Positions 1 through 7,426 of a stretch of 10,052 nt of DNA are shown piece by piece (the first letter of the stretch is position 1; every line of letters begins with the position of its first letter). The stretch covers positions 1 to 10,052 of the forward strand of contig DATFMH010000180.1 in NCBI GenBank assembly GCA_035267045.1, in the 5' to 3' direction. Under the pieces are notes generated by a model that saw only the letters and a program-made list of their open reading frames with translations, had not been told where the DNA came from and did no database searches. The DNA comes from DATFMH01 sp035267045. GTDB taxonomy: Bacteria; Bacteroidota; Rhodothermia; Balneolales; DATFMH01. Made by a program: the position numbers and the translations under genes.

Positions 1-2026
1 CATATGTCGGTTTCAACACTTGTTCCAGACTTGGATGCGGATATTCAACATCCTTCATTCCCTGCTTGCAAGCAATATATTCGGGAATGAACTGCATTGG
101 TCCCGGACGATAAAGCGCGTTCATAGCAATCAGGTCGTCGATACAAGTCGGTTGTAATTCCTTGAGATACTTGCGCATACCATCCGACTCAAACTGAAAT
201 GTACCTACGGTTTCCCCCTTCTGATAAAGCTCAAATGTCTTCTCATCATCAAGAGGTATATTATCCAGATTATATTCTTTTCCGTGATTCCCTTTTACAT
301 ATTTTATGGCCGTTTTAATAATTGACAACGTCTTCAGACCCAGGAAATCCATTTTAAGCAGGCCGCACATTTCTGCATTCGGACCGTCATATTGTGTAAT
401 GACATCCTTTTCTTTCGATAATGCTACCGGTACATAATCGTAAACCCTGCCAGGTGCAATAATCACACCAGCTGCATGAATGCCTGTCTGCCGGGCTGAG
501 CCTTCAAGCGTTTTGGCAAACCGCATCATTTTACGAACACTCGGATCCGGGCTTTCAAACAATTCCTTTAACTCATGATAGGTATCCGGATTTTTTTTTG
601 GATTTAGTACTTTATCAAAAGTGTCCAGCCCGGGTCGTTCGGGAAATAATTTGGCAATCCTGTTTACTTCTACGAGCGGCACGCCTAACACACGCCCAAC
701 ATCCCGAATAGCAGTTTTGGCTTTCATCGTTCCGTATGTTACAATCTGGGCGACATTTTCACGGCCGTATTCCTCAACAACATAATCGATTACAGCCTGA
801 CGACCCACATCATCAAAATCTATATCAATATCAGGTGGATTCACCCGCTCGGGATTCAGAAACCGCTCAAACAGCAGATCATATTTCATCGGATCTATAT
901 TGATAATACCGATACAATAAGCGACAACACTTCCTGCCGCCGAACCCCGGCCGGGTCCAACAAAAACGCCACGTTTTCGGGCTTCACTGGTAAAACCCTG
1001 AACGATAAGAAAATAACCGGCAAAACCCATTGTCTTGATAATGTTGAGCTCATGCTCTATCCGCCCGGTTATATCAGACGTTAATTCCGCATACTTCTTT
1101 TTAGCCCCTTCATAGGTTAGATGACGTAAATAATCATCCATACTTTTATATTCAGAAGGGTAACGAAATGTCGGCAATAACAGCTCTGAACTGAGCTTTA
1201 TATCCTCAACTTTATCAACAATTTCATTTGTATTATCAATAGCCTCTGGGACATCCTTGAATAAATCTTCCATCTCGTCCGGAGATTTCAGATAAAATTC
1301 CGGATTCAGATTATTATGATCGTCAGTAAAGCGAAACCGCTTCGGATCGTTCAGATCAGCATTTGTCTGCAGGGCAAGCAAAATATCATGTGCTTCCGAG
1401 TCTTCCTTATTGACATAATGACTATCGTTAGTGGCAATTATTTTGACACCGTATTCTTTACTCCAGCGCAAAAGAACTTCATTACACAGGTTTTGATCAC
1501 CCAGGTTATGCCGTTGCAACTCGATATAATAATCATCCCCGAAAATATTCAGATACCATTCAAACAATTTTCGAGCACTGTCTTCACCCTTTTTAATAAT
1601 TGTTTGATTGATTTCAGAAGCAATACAACAGGTTGTGGCAATCAATCCTTCCGAATTTTCGGCTAACACCTTTTTATCTATCCTCGGCTTGTAATAAAGG
1701 CCTTTAACATATCCCAGGGAACACAACTTAGCGAGGTTTCTGTATCCCTTCATGTTTTTAGCCAGGAGTACCTGATGATAACGTTCCCTGTTCTGCCGAT
1801 CGTCCATCGATTCCGGAGTGATATAAAATTCACATCCGATAATGGGTTTGATCTCATTCTTCTGTGCCTCATTCACAAATTGAGGAACACCAAACATATT
1901 ACCATGATCCGTAATAGCGGCAGCCGGCATATTATTGGCCCTGGCTTTTTGAATCATATCATTAATGTTCGCTGCTCCATCGAGCATACTGAATTGTGTA
2001 TGACTATGAAGATGAGAAAATTTCAT
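1..2026 (-). CDS. dnaE: DNA polymerase III alpha subunit (DnaE), N-terminal 675 codons, cut by window edge
   Basis: This is the replicative DNA polymerase catalytic subunit, which extends primers at the fork as part of the Pol III holoenzyme in the cytoplasm. The start is the ATG at 2026, giving MKFSHLHSHTQFSMLDGAA, the usual opening of the PHP domain. Candidate PHP metal ligands are present: H7, H9, D16, H41 (in TDHG), E66, H84, D201 and H203. The polymerase palm follows, with the catalytic aspartates in PDIDIDF (D399, D401) and D560 in KMDFLGL, matching E. coli D401, D403 and D555. GPGRGSAAGS (about 365-375) and QTGIHAAGV (about 520) are also typical. The frame is open to the edge with no stop or frameshift, including through an A9 tract at 591-599. 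Family members are about 1,100-1,250 residues, so the fingers, beta-binding and OB regions lie outside. A 249-base gap separates it from the upstream reductase gene, so its own promoter is likely. Confidence 0.98.
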   Translation of the reverse strand, partial: MKFSHLHSHTQFSMLDGAANINDMIQKARANNMPAAAITDHGNMFGVPQFVNEAQKNEIKPIIGCEFYITPESMDDRQNRERYHQVLLAKNMKGYRNLAKLCSLGYVKGLYYKPRIDKKVLAENSEGLIATTCCIASEINQTIIKKGEDSARKLFEWYLNIFGDDYYIELQRHNLGDQNLCNEVLLRWSKEYGVKIIATNDSHYVNKEDSEAHDILLALQTNADLNDPKRFRFTDDHNNLNPEFYLKSPDEMEDLFKDVPEAIDNTNEIVDKVEDIKLSSELLLPTFRYPSEYKSMDDYLRHLTYEGAKKKYAELTSDITGRIEHELNIIKTMGFAGYFLIVQGFTSEARKRGVFVGPGRGSAAGSVVAYCIGIINIDPMKYDLLFERFLNPERVNPPDIDIDFDDVGRQAVIDYVVEEYGRENVAQIVTYGTMKAKTAIRDVGRVLGVPLVEVNRIAKLFPERPGLDTFDKVLNPKKNPDTYHELKELFESPDPSVRKMMRFAKTLEGSARQTGIHAAGVIIAPGRVYDYVPVALSKEKDVITQYDGPNAEMCGLLKMDFLGLKTLSIIKTAIKYVKGNHGKEYNLDNIPLDDEKTFELYQKGETVGTFQFESDGMRKYLKELQPTCIDDLIAMNALYRPGPMQFIPEYIACKQGMKDVEYPHPSLEQVLKPTY

Positions 2027-2275
2027 TGAATTCTGTAAATGATTATTAGTTTATATCAACCCAAAAATGATAATGGCGGTATATGGACATCACTCATATT
2101 TCGATATGATCACAATGATAATCCTGTCTCTACATTACCTGTTAACCTGTCACAGAGTTGTGCCAGTATGCTAATGTTATAATATAATATGAATCAGTTA
2201 TGAAACGAATTAAAATTACTGAAATTCCCAAATAAAAGGCACAATATCATTTTGTTAATTAATAACTTAAAAGAT
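2027..2275. other. AT-rich non-coding spacer upstream of dnaE
   Basis: These 249 bases separate the stop of the reductase gene from the dnaE start, both on the minus strand. I found no convincing reading frame, RNA gene or strong terminator hairpin. It presumably holds the dnaE promoter, but I could not identify a clear match to the Bacteroidota -33/-7 consensus, and no purine-rich Shine-Dalgarno site is visible just before the dnaE ATG. Confidence 0.5.
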
Positions 2276-3028
2276 TTATAAATCCGCTGCATTTATCACT
2301 TCTCCATCCGGAAACTTATCCATCCAAAGCAGATTAATCAATTTCCTTGAAACCTCATCAGGGTCTCCAACCAAACCGTGTTCTTTTGCATTCAGGAATT
2401 TATCGACAAATAAAAAATCATCTTTTTTCTGGACACGGATCTCTTTCTGCATATTTGTTTCCATCATGCCAGGGTTGAATGCCATCGTCTTCACCGGATA
2501 TTCCAGGTCTTTCTGTTCGAGTGATAAAACTTCCATATACCTGTTAAGGCCTGCCTTGGTGCTGCAATAATGACTCCAGCCATAATATGCTTTATTGGCA
2601 GCACCTGAAGAAATCATTATTACCTTTTTATCTCCATTGAAATTTTCGGTTTCTTTGACAAAAAGCTGCGTTAACAAAACAGGTGCAACGTAATTGACTT
2701 CCACATTCGTTCGATATTCATCGACCGGATATTTGCCTACCGGGCCGATAGGTTTTAGTAATCCCGCATTATTAATCAATACTATTGATTCTGCATCATT
2801 TAATATAATATTGTTAAATATTTTTTTGTGTAATTGAGAAATCTTATCCGTTTCGGACAAATCAAATTGATAGGTAAAAACTTCAGAAGCTTTATCCTGA
2901 AGATCAGCAGCTGACTCCGACATATCACTTCTGGCAACTAAATGCAAAACCACGTCTCTTTTAGAACTATTTATGGCAAGCATGGCACCAAAACCACGAG
3001 AAGCACCGGTGATAATAACATGTTTCAT
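2276..3028 (-). CDS. Short-chain dehydrogenase/reductase, benzil/sepiapterin reductase-like
   Basis: This is a 250-residue cytoplasmic NAD(P)-dependent oxidoreductase of the classical SDR family. The Rossmann nucleotide-binding motif is TGASRGFG (residues 7-14), NNAG lies at 86-89, the structural/catalytic Asn is N112 in VNYVAP, and the catalytic set is S140 or S141, Y154 and K158 (YCSTK). The length and the ASRGFG form resemble the subgroup with sepiapterin reductase and YueD-type (S)-benzoin-forming benzil reductases. The Arg at position 11 and lack of an acidic residue at the end of the second strand (VARSD, 31-35) would fit NADPH, which is an inference. The physiological substrate cannot be read from the sequence. 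The ATG at 3028 is the natural start because the nucleotide-binding strand begins at residue 3. It lies 83 bases downstream of the DUF3891 gene on the same strand. Confidence 0.93.
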   Translation of the reverse strand: MKHVIITGASRGFGAMLAINSSKRDVVLHLVARSDMSESAADLQDKASEVFTYQFDLSETDKISQLHKKIFNNIILNDAESIVLINNAGLLKPIGPVGKYPVDEYRTNVEVNYVAPVLLTQLFVKETENFNGDKKVIMISSGAANKAYYGWSHYCSTKAGLNRYMEVLSLEQKDLEYPVKTMAFNPGMMETNMQKEIRVQKKDDFLFVDKFLNAKEHGLVGDPDEVSRKLINLLWMDKFPDGEVINAADL

Positions 3029-3111
3029 AACTATTACTAATTTTTCTGAATTTTAATGATGTTGTTTGATCATTATAACGATCACTCATTACCTAAATGT
3101 TCCTTCATCGG

Positions 3112-3897
3112 TCATTTGACCAATGAGAATTTCACTCTTTTTTTATCGTAATCCTTCAGTCGGGTTTGCATATCACATTCATCAGTAAAGGTCCCATCAA
3201 CTGTAATAGCTTCACAACAGACCTCCAACGAGTCCGGTTGAAATGGCCATGGATTGACCCTGATCTTCCGTTTATCTCCCCTATACGGTTGTAAGCTTAC
3301 ATTTGAAACCGTATCAAAGCCTGTTGGAACATCCTTGATGATTTCATCACTTTTCAACCCCATACATAAGAGTAATGAGAAATAATCCCATACACGTATC
3401 ATCTTCTTATTTAAATCAAACCGATCTGCACCAACATACCTATAATAATAGGGATCGTTATGAAGCTCCTCCATCAATCTTTGCTGTAACTGCTTCTCAT
3501 CTTTTTGATATCTTTCAGCTAACTCCTTATAGCCCGATGGCTCATCTGAGAAATCGTGCATGTTCAACAAGAATTGATTATGAAAGGATATTAATAAAGC
3601 TGAATACGTATTTTGCATCATGGCCCACCGTGAGCCTTTCCGCCAGATATCAAGGTGTGACTCAAATGGCATATCCAAAAAGTTGTATGGATAACCTGAT
3701 TTTTTGTTCAATTCAGGATTCATTTCCCAGTCAATCCATCCAATATCGTGTTGTTCGGCGGCCAGGCAAACTTCGCTAAAGGGTTCACATTTCATGAATG
3801 AATCATTACCCCATGCTTTTGCCAATTGACCTGCCAACCAGGCATGTGAGGGCTGACTGATCAAAATGATACGGTCATTAATCTTTTGATGAATCAT
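3112..3897 (-). CDS. DUF3891 family protein, probable HD-like metal-binding hydrolase
   Basis: This 261-residue soluble protein has no signal peptide or membrane segment. I recognise the DUF3891 pattern: an N-terminal PSHAWLAGQLAKAWG (16-30), then AAEQHDIGWIDWE (46-58), a Pro/Tyr-rich SGYPYNF, HLDIWRKG (81-88), and a YSALLISFHNQF segment (98-109). The order H18, H50-D51, H81, H106 and D171 (RVWDYFSLLLC) resembles the H...HD...H...D metal-ligand order of HD-domain phosphohydrolases, so a metal-dependent phosphohydrolase role is plausible but inferred; the family has no firmly established function that I know of. The C-terminal third (200-261) is likely beta-rich. It sits 76 bases after thpR and 83 bases before the reductase on the same strand and could be cotranscribed with either. 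Confidence 0.85.
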   Translation of the reverse strand: MIHQKINDRIILISQPSHAWLAGQLAKAWGNDSFMKCEPFSEVCLAAEQHDIGWIDWEMNPELNKKSGYPYNFLDMPFESHLDIWRKGSRWAMMQNTYSALLISFHNQFLLNMHDFSDEPSGYKELAERYQKDEKQLQQRLMEELHNDPYYYRYVGADRFDLNKKMIRVWDYFSLLLCMGLKSDEIIKDVPTGFDTVSNVSLQPYRGDKRKIRVNPWPFQPDSLEVCCEAITVDGTFTDECDMQTRLKDYDKKRVKFSLVK

Positions 3898-3973
3898 TGA
3901 TTTTTACGAATTGGTTTTTGATAAAATATCCCAAAGTATAAAATGAAATCGATTTATTTCAGTTATCTCTTAT

Positions 3974-4513
3974 TTAGGATAATGAATATTGTTGTAATTG
4001 TTGATGTAAGGCACCATGCCTTGTCAATCTACTTTGGTAGAGTATAAAGTTATCAACTTTTATATCTGTAATTTCAAGTTTTTCATGTTTTCCAAGAAAT
4101 GTCTGACATTCTTCCGAATGTAACCGTCTTTTAACCCTTCCTAAAGTTATATGGGGTTTATAATCTCTTTCTTGAGGATCAAAGCCACTGGAAATTACAA
4201 CCTCCTCTATTTTTTGATAAAGTATAGAAAGACGATCATCAGCTTCCACCCCCGCCCATAAAACCTTTGGCCTGTGAATATTCGGAAAAACTCCAACCCC
4301 CTTAATAGAATAAACAAATGACGGTGATCTTATTTTTTTAAGATTTGACAATAGCTTTTGATACAGTTCCTCATCCACATTACCCAGAAAACGAATCGTA
4401 AGATGCATCTGTTGCAGTTCTATCCATTTTACACCATCAAGATGCTTTTGAAGCACTTCTAATCTATTTTTAACTGGTTTCGGCAAATCAATTGCGATAA
4501 ATAATCTATACAT
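3974..4513 (-). CDS. thpR: RNA 2',3'-cyclic phosphodiesterase (LigT/ThpR, 2H family)
   Basis: This enzyme opens RNA 2',3'-cyclic phosphate ends to 2'-phosphates and belongs to the 2H phosphoesterase superfamily; it also shows reversible 2'-5' RNA ligation in some homologues. The protein is 179 residues from the ATG at 4513, starting MYRLFIAIDLP, the standard opening of the family. The two catalytic HxT motifs are HLTI (37-40) and HITL (121-124), the expected spacing for two tandem half-domains. RFLGNVDEE (41-49) and the GVGVFPNIHRPKVLWAGV stretch (72-89) are also typical. An upstream in-frame ATG at 4597 would add 28 residues with no family match and would overlap the acylphosphatase gene, so I reject it. 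The gene begins 31 bases after the acylphosphatase stop, which suggests an operon. Confidence 0.95.
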   Translation of the reverse strand: MYRLFIAIDLPKPVKNRLEVLQKHLDGVKWIELQQMHLTIRFLGNVDEELYQKLLSNLKKIRSPSFVYSIKGVGVFPNIHRPKVLWAGVEADDRLSILYQKIEEVVISSGFDPQERDYKPHITLGRVKRRLHSEECQTFLGKHEKLEITDIKVDNFILYQSRLTRHGALHQQLQQYSLS

Positions 4514-4544
4514 GCGTTTTAAAAAAATAATGAATGATATTACG

Positions 4545-4826
4545 TCAATAGCGTATAGTGAAATTTTTATCCGTCTCCTCCGGATAATCCCATTCAATGT
4601 TCACCTTGTCTACTCTTGCCGCCGAAGGACCAATTTTGCAATAATCAATAGCCTGTTTAACAATCTTTTCATCCCCATGCAACAAGACTTCAACCTTACC
4701 ATCATATAAATTCCTGACCCAACCATATAATCCGAGATTTCTGGCCGTTTTATAAACAAAATGCCTGAAACCGACACCCTGCACCCTACCCTTTATAAGT
4801 AAATGTGCTGTCTTAACACTTTGCAT
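4545..4826 (-). CDS. acyP: Acylphosphatase
   Basis: This small cytoplasmic enzyme hydrolyses the carboxyl-phosphate bond of acylphosphates such as acetyl phosphate, carbamoyl phosphate and 1,3-bisphosphoglycerate. At 93 residues it has the normal length for the single-domain alpha/beta acylphosphatase fold. The signature GRVQGVGFR (13-21) gives the phosphate loop and catalytic R21. GWVRNLYDGKVEV (35-47) gives catalytic N39, equivalent to the Arg23/Asn41 pair of the human muscle enzyme. GPSAARVDKV (66-75) matches the conserved later segment. It is the first gene of the minus-strand run and is divergent from the oxyR gene across a 317-base spacer. It is followed closely by thpR. Confidence 0.97.
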   Translation of the reverse strand: MQSVKTAHLLIKGRVQGVGFRHFVYKTARNLGLYGWVRNLYDGKVEVLLHGDEKIVKQAIDYCKIGPSAARVDKVNIEWDYPEETDKNFTIRY

Positions 4827-5143
4827 CTTAAAATTTATGATTATTGATGAATATTTTAGCTCTGAACTTTATTTATGTGAATGATAGCAGTATGAGCACG
4901 ATTATACAAACATCCCATACTATTTGTATCTCTATAAGATACTTATAATCAATGCTTTGTATAATAGTATAAAATTCTTTCTAAGTACGTTACGGTTAAA
5001 AATAAACCTTTAGCTTTTATTTTATGTTATAAGGCTATAGAAACCTATTAGACCAGGTTGTTTTATTCCATTTGAAGGGTAAACATACATTAAAAAAATT
5101 ACCTGCATTCATTTTTGATTTTGAACATTATTTTTTGTTCATC
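4827..5143. promoter_or_regulatory. Divergent intergenic region between acyP and oxyR
   Basis: This strongly AT-rich 317-base spacer must carry the promoters for the minus-strand acylphosphatase run and for the plus-strand oxyR gene. A TATAAT hexamer lies at 4960-4965 on the plus strand and a 15-base inverted repeat at 4933-4947. LysR-type regulators commonly bind such divergent spacers and repress their own transcription, so autoregulation of oxyR from here is plausible. I could not fit a full ATAG-N7-CTAT-type OxyR operator, and no promoter assignment is secure. Confidence 0.5.
4933..4947. repeat. 15-base inverted repeat, candidate operator
   Basis: TATAAG-ATA-CTTATA is a perfect 6-base inverted repeat around a 3-base centre. 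It lies in the acyP/oxyR spacer, 197 bases before the oxyR start and about 107 bases upstream of the acyP start. The dyad form and divergent setting fit a transcription factor site, possibly autoregulatory. The composition is so AT-rich that chance occurrence is quite possible. Confidence 0.3.
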
Positions 5144-6076
5144 ATGACACTAACTCAATTAAATTATATTATTGCTGTAGATAATTATCGACATTTCGCA
5201 GATGCTGCTCAAAAATGCTATGTAACACAACCCACACTCAGCATGCAAATCCACAAACTTGAACAAGAGTTGGGTGTTCAGATATTCGATCGCAGCAAAC
5301 ATCCTGTTATCCCGACAAAAATAGGGGAAAAGATTATAGGACAGGCACGTTTAACCCTGAAGGATTCCGATCGTATCAAAGAATTGATATCTGAGGGGCA
5401 AAACGAATTTACCGGTACCTTCAGAGTTGGTGTAATTCCAAGTGTTGCACCCTATCTGTTACCATATTTTCTAAAAAATTTCACACGCAAATATCCTAAA
5501 ATAAATCTAAAGATTGAAGAGGCTCTAACAGATACTATCGTTTACAAAGTTAATCACGATAAACTCGATGCCGGTATACTTGCACAGAGTATCAAAGAAA
5601 AGAATATCTTCGAATTGCCCTTATTTAATGAACCTTTTATTGTATATGTTTCAGCAAAAAATCAGTTATCCAGGAAATCAGACATAACAATTAATGATCT
5701 CGATGGACATCATGTGTGGTTATTGCGAAAAGGGCATTGCTTACGTGATCAGGTCCTCCATATTCTTGATAAGAAAAAAATTCTTACAGATAACGAGACC
5801 GTACAGTTTGAAAGTGGGAATATAGAATCACTTAAAAATCTTGTCGAACAAAATTTTGGCCTGACATTATTGCCAAAACTAGCCATTCGAGGATCTAAAC
5901 AAAATTCACAAGCCAAAGTTTGTAATTTCAAAAGTCCGGTACCCGAACGGTCGGTCAAATTGGTCTATGGACGTTTATTCCTGAAAAAAAATATTATCGA
6001 TGCTTTTAAAAAAGAAATTATCGCTTCCATCCCCAAAGAATTCCTTAATGGCAGAAATAGTATTTTAATTGCTTAA
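5144..6076 (+). CDS. oxyR: OxyR-type LysR family transcriptional regulator
   Basis: This is a 310-residue LysR-family activator of the hydrogen-peroxide response. The start is the ATG at 5144, giving MTLTQLNYIIAV; an upstream in-frame TTG at 5072 would add 24 residues not found in the family. The winged helix-turn-helix spans about residues 3-60 (FADAAQKCYVTQPTLSMQI), with a linker helix to about 88 and two periplasmic-binding-protein-like effector subdomains from 91. RKGHCLRDQ places C199 exactly where the peroxide-sensing Cys199 of E. coli OxyR lies, and GLTLLPKLAI and VKLVYGR match the later core. The resolving Cys208 is absent: the sequence reads LRDQVLHIL, with Leu at 208. The only other cysteines are C25 in the DNA-binding domain and C260. 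Its targets are unknown; the divergent acylphosphatase and downstream terC are candidates by position. Confidence 0.92.
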   Translation: MTLTQLNYIIAVDNYRHFADAAQKCYVTQPTLSMQIHKLEQELGVQIFDRSKHPVIPTKIGEKIIGQARLTLKDSDRIKELISEGQNEFTGTFRVGVIPSVAPYLLPYFLKNFTRKYPKINLKIEEALTDTIVYKVNHDKLDAGILAQSIKEKNIFELPLFNEPFIVYVSAKNQLSRKSDITINDLDGHHVWLLRKGHCLRDQVLHILDKKKILTDNETVQFESGNIESLKNLVEQNFGLTLLPKLAIRGSKQNSQAKVCNFKSPVPERSVKLVYGRLFLKKNIIDAFKKEIIASIPKEFLNGRNSILIA

Positions 6077-6420
6077 AAATAATTGGGTAATTTAATACTA
6101 TATTCTATTCATCATTTTCTTCAAAAATAACGTGAATTCGACATAAGTAAATTATGGAACATAAGTTCCAAATATAACGATGACGATGGAGGATAGACCC
6201 TGTCTGCCGGCAGGCAGGCGTAGATGGTAGTTGTCCGGATGCTATGATCTCTTTTCATAATTAGACAAAAAAATGAAAACAGAAGCCTGGGTTAGAAGCC
6301 TAATTCATCATTACAAATCGGCTACCGTCCACGGTCTAAATCCTAATTGTTTAATTCTATCGAATTCAGGTTAAAATACTATTTCTACGAATATCTAAGA
6401 CAAAGATAAGCTTTTAGTTA
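6077..6420. other. Non-coding spacer between oxyR and terC
   Basis: This 344-base spacer is AT-rich except for a sharp GC-rich palindrome at 6199-6218. An 8-base direct repeat (AGAAGCCT) occurs at 6281-6288 and 6294-6301. It presumably holds the terC promoter and 5' leader. I looked for a yybP-ykoY-type manganese riboswitch, which precedes some TerC-family genes, and did not recognise its conserved loops. A 33-codon frame at 6273-6374 has no recognisable features. No strong terminator follows oxyR. Confidence 0.5.
6199..6218. repeat. GC-rich 20-base palindrome
   Basis: The sequence CCTGTCTGCC followed directly by GGCAGGCAGG is self-complementary at 9 of 10 pairs, and the odd pair would be a G-U pair in RNA. 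Its GC content is 75 percent in a strongly AT-rich spacer. I recall similar CTGCCGGCAG-type palindromes as dispersed intergenic repeats in AT-rich bacterial genomes, but cannot verify copy number here. It could be a repeat element, a protein-binding dyad, or part of a transcript structure. No T-run follows, so it is not a typical intrinsic terminator. Confidence 0.65.
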
Positions 6421-7362
6421 ATGGAATACGATATCTGGTTATGGGTTGGCTTCAACATATTCGTTTTATTGATGCTTGGTGTCGACCTGTTGGTATTTAA
6501 TAAAAAACCCCATGAGGTAACCATCAGGGAGTCGTTAATCTGGACTTTTGTATGGATTGCTCTGTCTGTCTTGTTTGGCTTTGGAATTTATCACTTCATG
6601 GGAAAAGAATCCGGGTTACATTATTTCACCGGTTATCTGATCGAGAAGTCCCTGAGTATGGATAATATATTTGTATTCCTGCTCATTTTTAAATATTTCA
6701 AGATTCCTAAAAGATATCAGCACGAAGTATTGTTTTGGGGAATTCTCGGAGCTTTGATAATGCGATTCATCTTTATCATCACCGGTGTCGCCCTTATAAA
6801 TAAATTCCATTGGGTTGTTTACATTTTCGGTGCATTCCTGCTCTACACCGGGATAAAAATGGCCTTTGAAAAAGATAAAGAGGTACATCCCGATAAAAAT
6901 CCCGTTTTACGAATACTACGCAGATTTCTTCCTGTTACTCATCACCTTCAAAAAGATAAATTTATTATCAAAAAGCGGGGTATTTATATAGCGACGCCAT
7001 TGCTTGTGGTTTTACTTGTTATAGAAACTTCTGATGTCATCTTCGCGATGGATTCCATACCGGCTATCCTGGCGATAACCAGGGATATTTTTATCGTTTA
7101 CAGTTCCAATGTGTTTGCTATTCTCGGTTTGAGAGCTTTATATTTTTCCCTGGCTGGTATCATGGATCTCTTTCACTATCTGCATTACGGGTTATCCGGT
7201 ATCCTGGCATTTGTTGGAATTAAAATGCTTTCCGAAAATTACCTCCATATTTCCAATGAATTATCATTGATTATTATTGCTTCCCTGCTTCTAATATCCA
7301 TTATCACATCCCTGATATTTCCACAAAAAGAAAAAAAAGAAGAGACCGAAACTGTAGGATGA
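6421..7362 (+). CDS. TerC/Alx-family integral membrane protein, probable metal ion transporter
   Basis: This 313-residue inner-membrane protein belongs to the TerC/Alx family, whose characterised members are linked to manganese export (E. coli Alx, B. subtilis TerC homologues) and tellurite resistance. About nine hydrophobic segments are visible, near 7-27, 38-58, 72-90, 103-123, 129-148, 189-207, 223-243, 254-270 and 281-300. The signature residues are present: D22, then EKSLSMDNIFVF (75-86) with D81, and IETSDVIFAMDSIPAI (201-216) with E202, D205 and D211, the acidic intramembrane residues thought to bind metal. A charged, probably cytoplasmic loop lies at 149-187. The C terminus is Lys/Glu-rich. 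The ATG at 6421 gives the normal family opening. OxyR upstream and a DNA repair nuclease downstream fit a stress setting, which is inference. Confidence 0.93.
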   Translation: MEYDIWLWVGFNIFVLLMLGVDLLVFNKKPHEVTIRESLIWTFVWIALSVLFGFGIYHFMGKESGLHYFTGYLIEKSLSMDNIFVFLLIFKYFKIPKRYQHEVLFWGILGALIMRFIFIITGVALINKFHWVVYIFGAFLLYTGIKMAFEKDKEVHPDKNPVLRILRRFLPVTHHLQKDKFIIKKRGIYIATPLLVVLLVIETSDVIFAMDSIPAILAITRDIFIVYSSNVFAILGLRALYFSLAGIMDLFHYLHYGLSGILAFVGIKMLSENYLHISNELSLIIIASLLLISIITSLIFPQKEKKEETETVG

Positions 7363-7380
7363 CACAATGTTGTCACTTTT
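7360..7380 (+). terminator. Weak hairpin with short T-run after terC
   Basis: TGACA (7360-7364) pairs with TGTCA (7371-7375) around a 6-base loop and is followed by CTTTT. The stem overlaps the terC stop codon. Five pairs of mixed composition make a weak structure, so it may attenuate rather than terminate, and read-through into the exonuclease gene 64 bases downstream of the terC stop is possible. Confidence 0.25.
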
Positions 7381-7426
7381 ATACGTATTTTGCGTTTAAA
7401 ACACATAAAACCAGGTGCTCTGCAAC

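Noticed and set aside
1316..2029. Two plus-strand reading frames opposite dnaE (1316-1666 and 1775-2029)
   Set aside because: They lie antisense to the conserved PHP domain of dnaE and have no family resemblance, so they are shadows of the real gene.
3067..3084. TGATC...GATCA inverted repeat upstream of the reductase gene
   Set aside because: Only a 5-base stem with an 8-base AT-rich centre in an AT-rich gap; too weak to call an operator or terminator.
4514..4597. Longer thpR start at the ATG at 4597
   Set aside because: The 28 extra residues show no family similarity and would overlap the acylphosphatase gene; the internal ATG at 4513 gives the standard MYRLFIAIDLP opening.
5072..5143. Upstream in-frame TTG start for oxyR
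   Set aside because: LysR proteins begin a few residues before the helix-turn-helix; the ATG at 5144 gives this and also places the sensing cysteine at exactly 199.
6273..6374. Small 33-codon frame in the oxyR-terC spacer
   Set aside because: No recognisable domain, no membrane segment and no ribosome site; such short frames are expected by chance.
6219..6420. Manganese-sensing yybP-ykoY riboswitch before terC
   Set aside because: Some TerC-family genes carry one, but I could not find its conserved paired loops in this leader.
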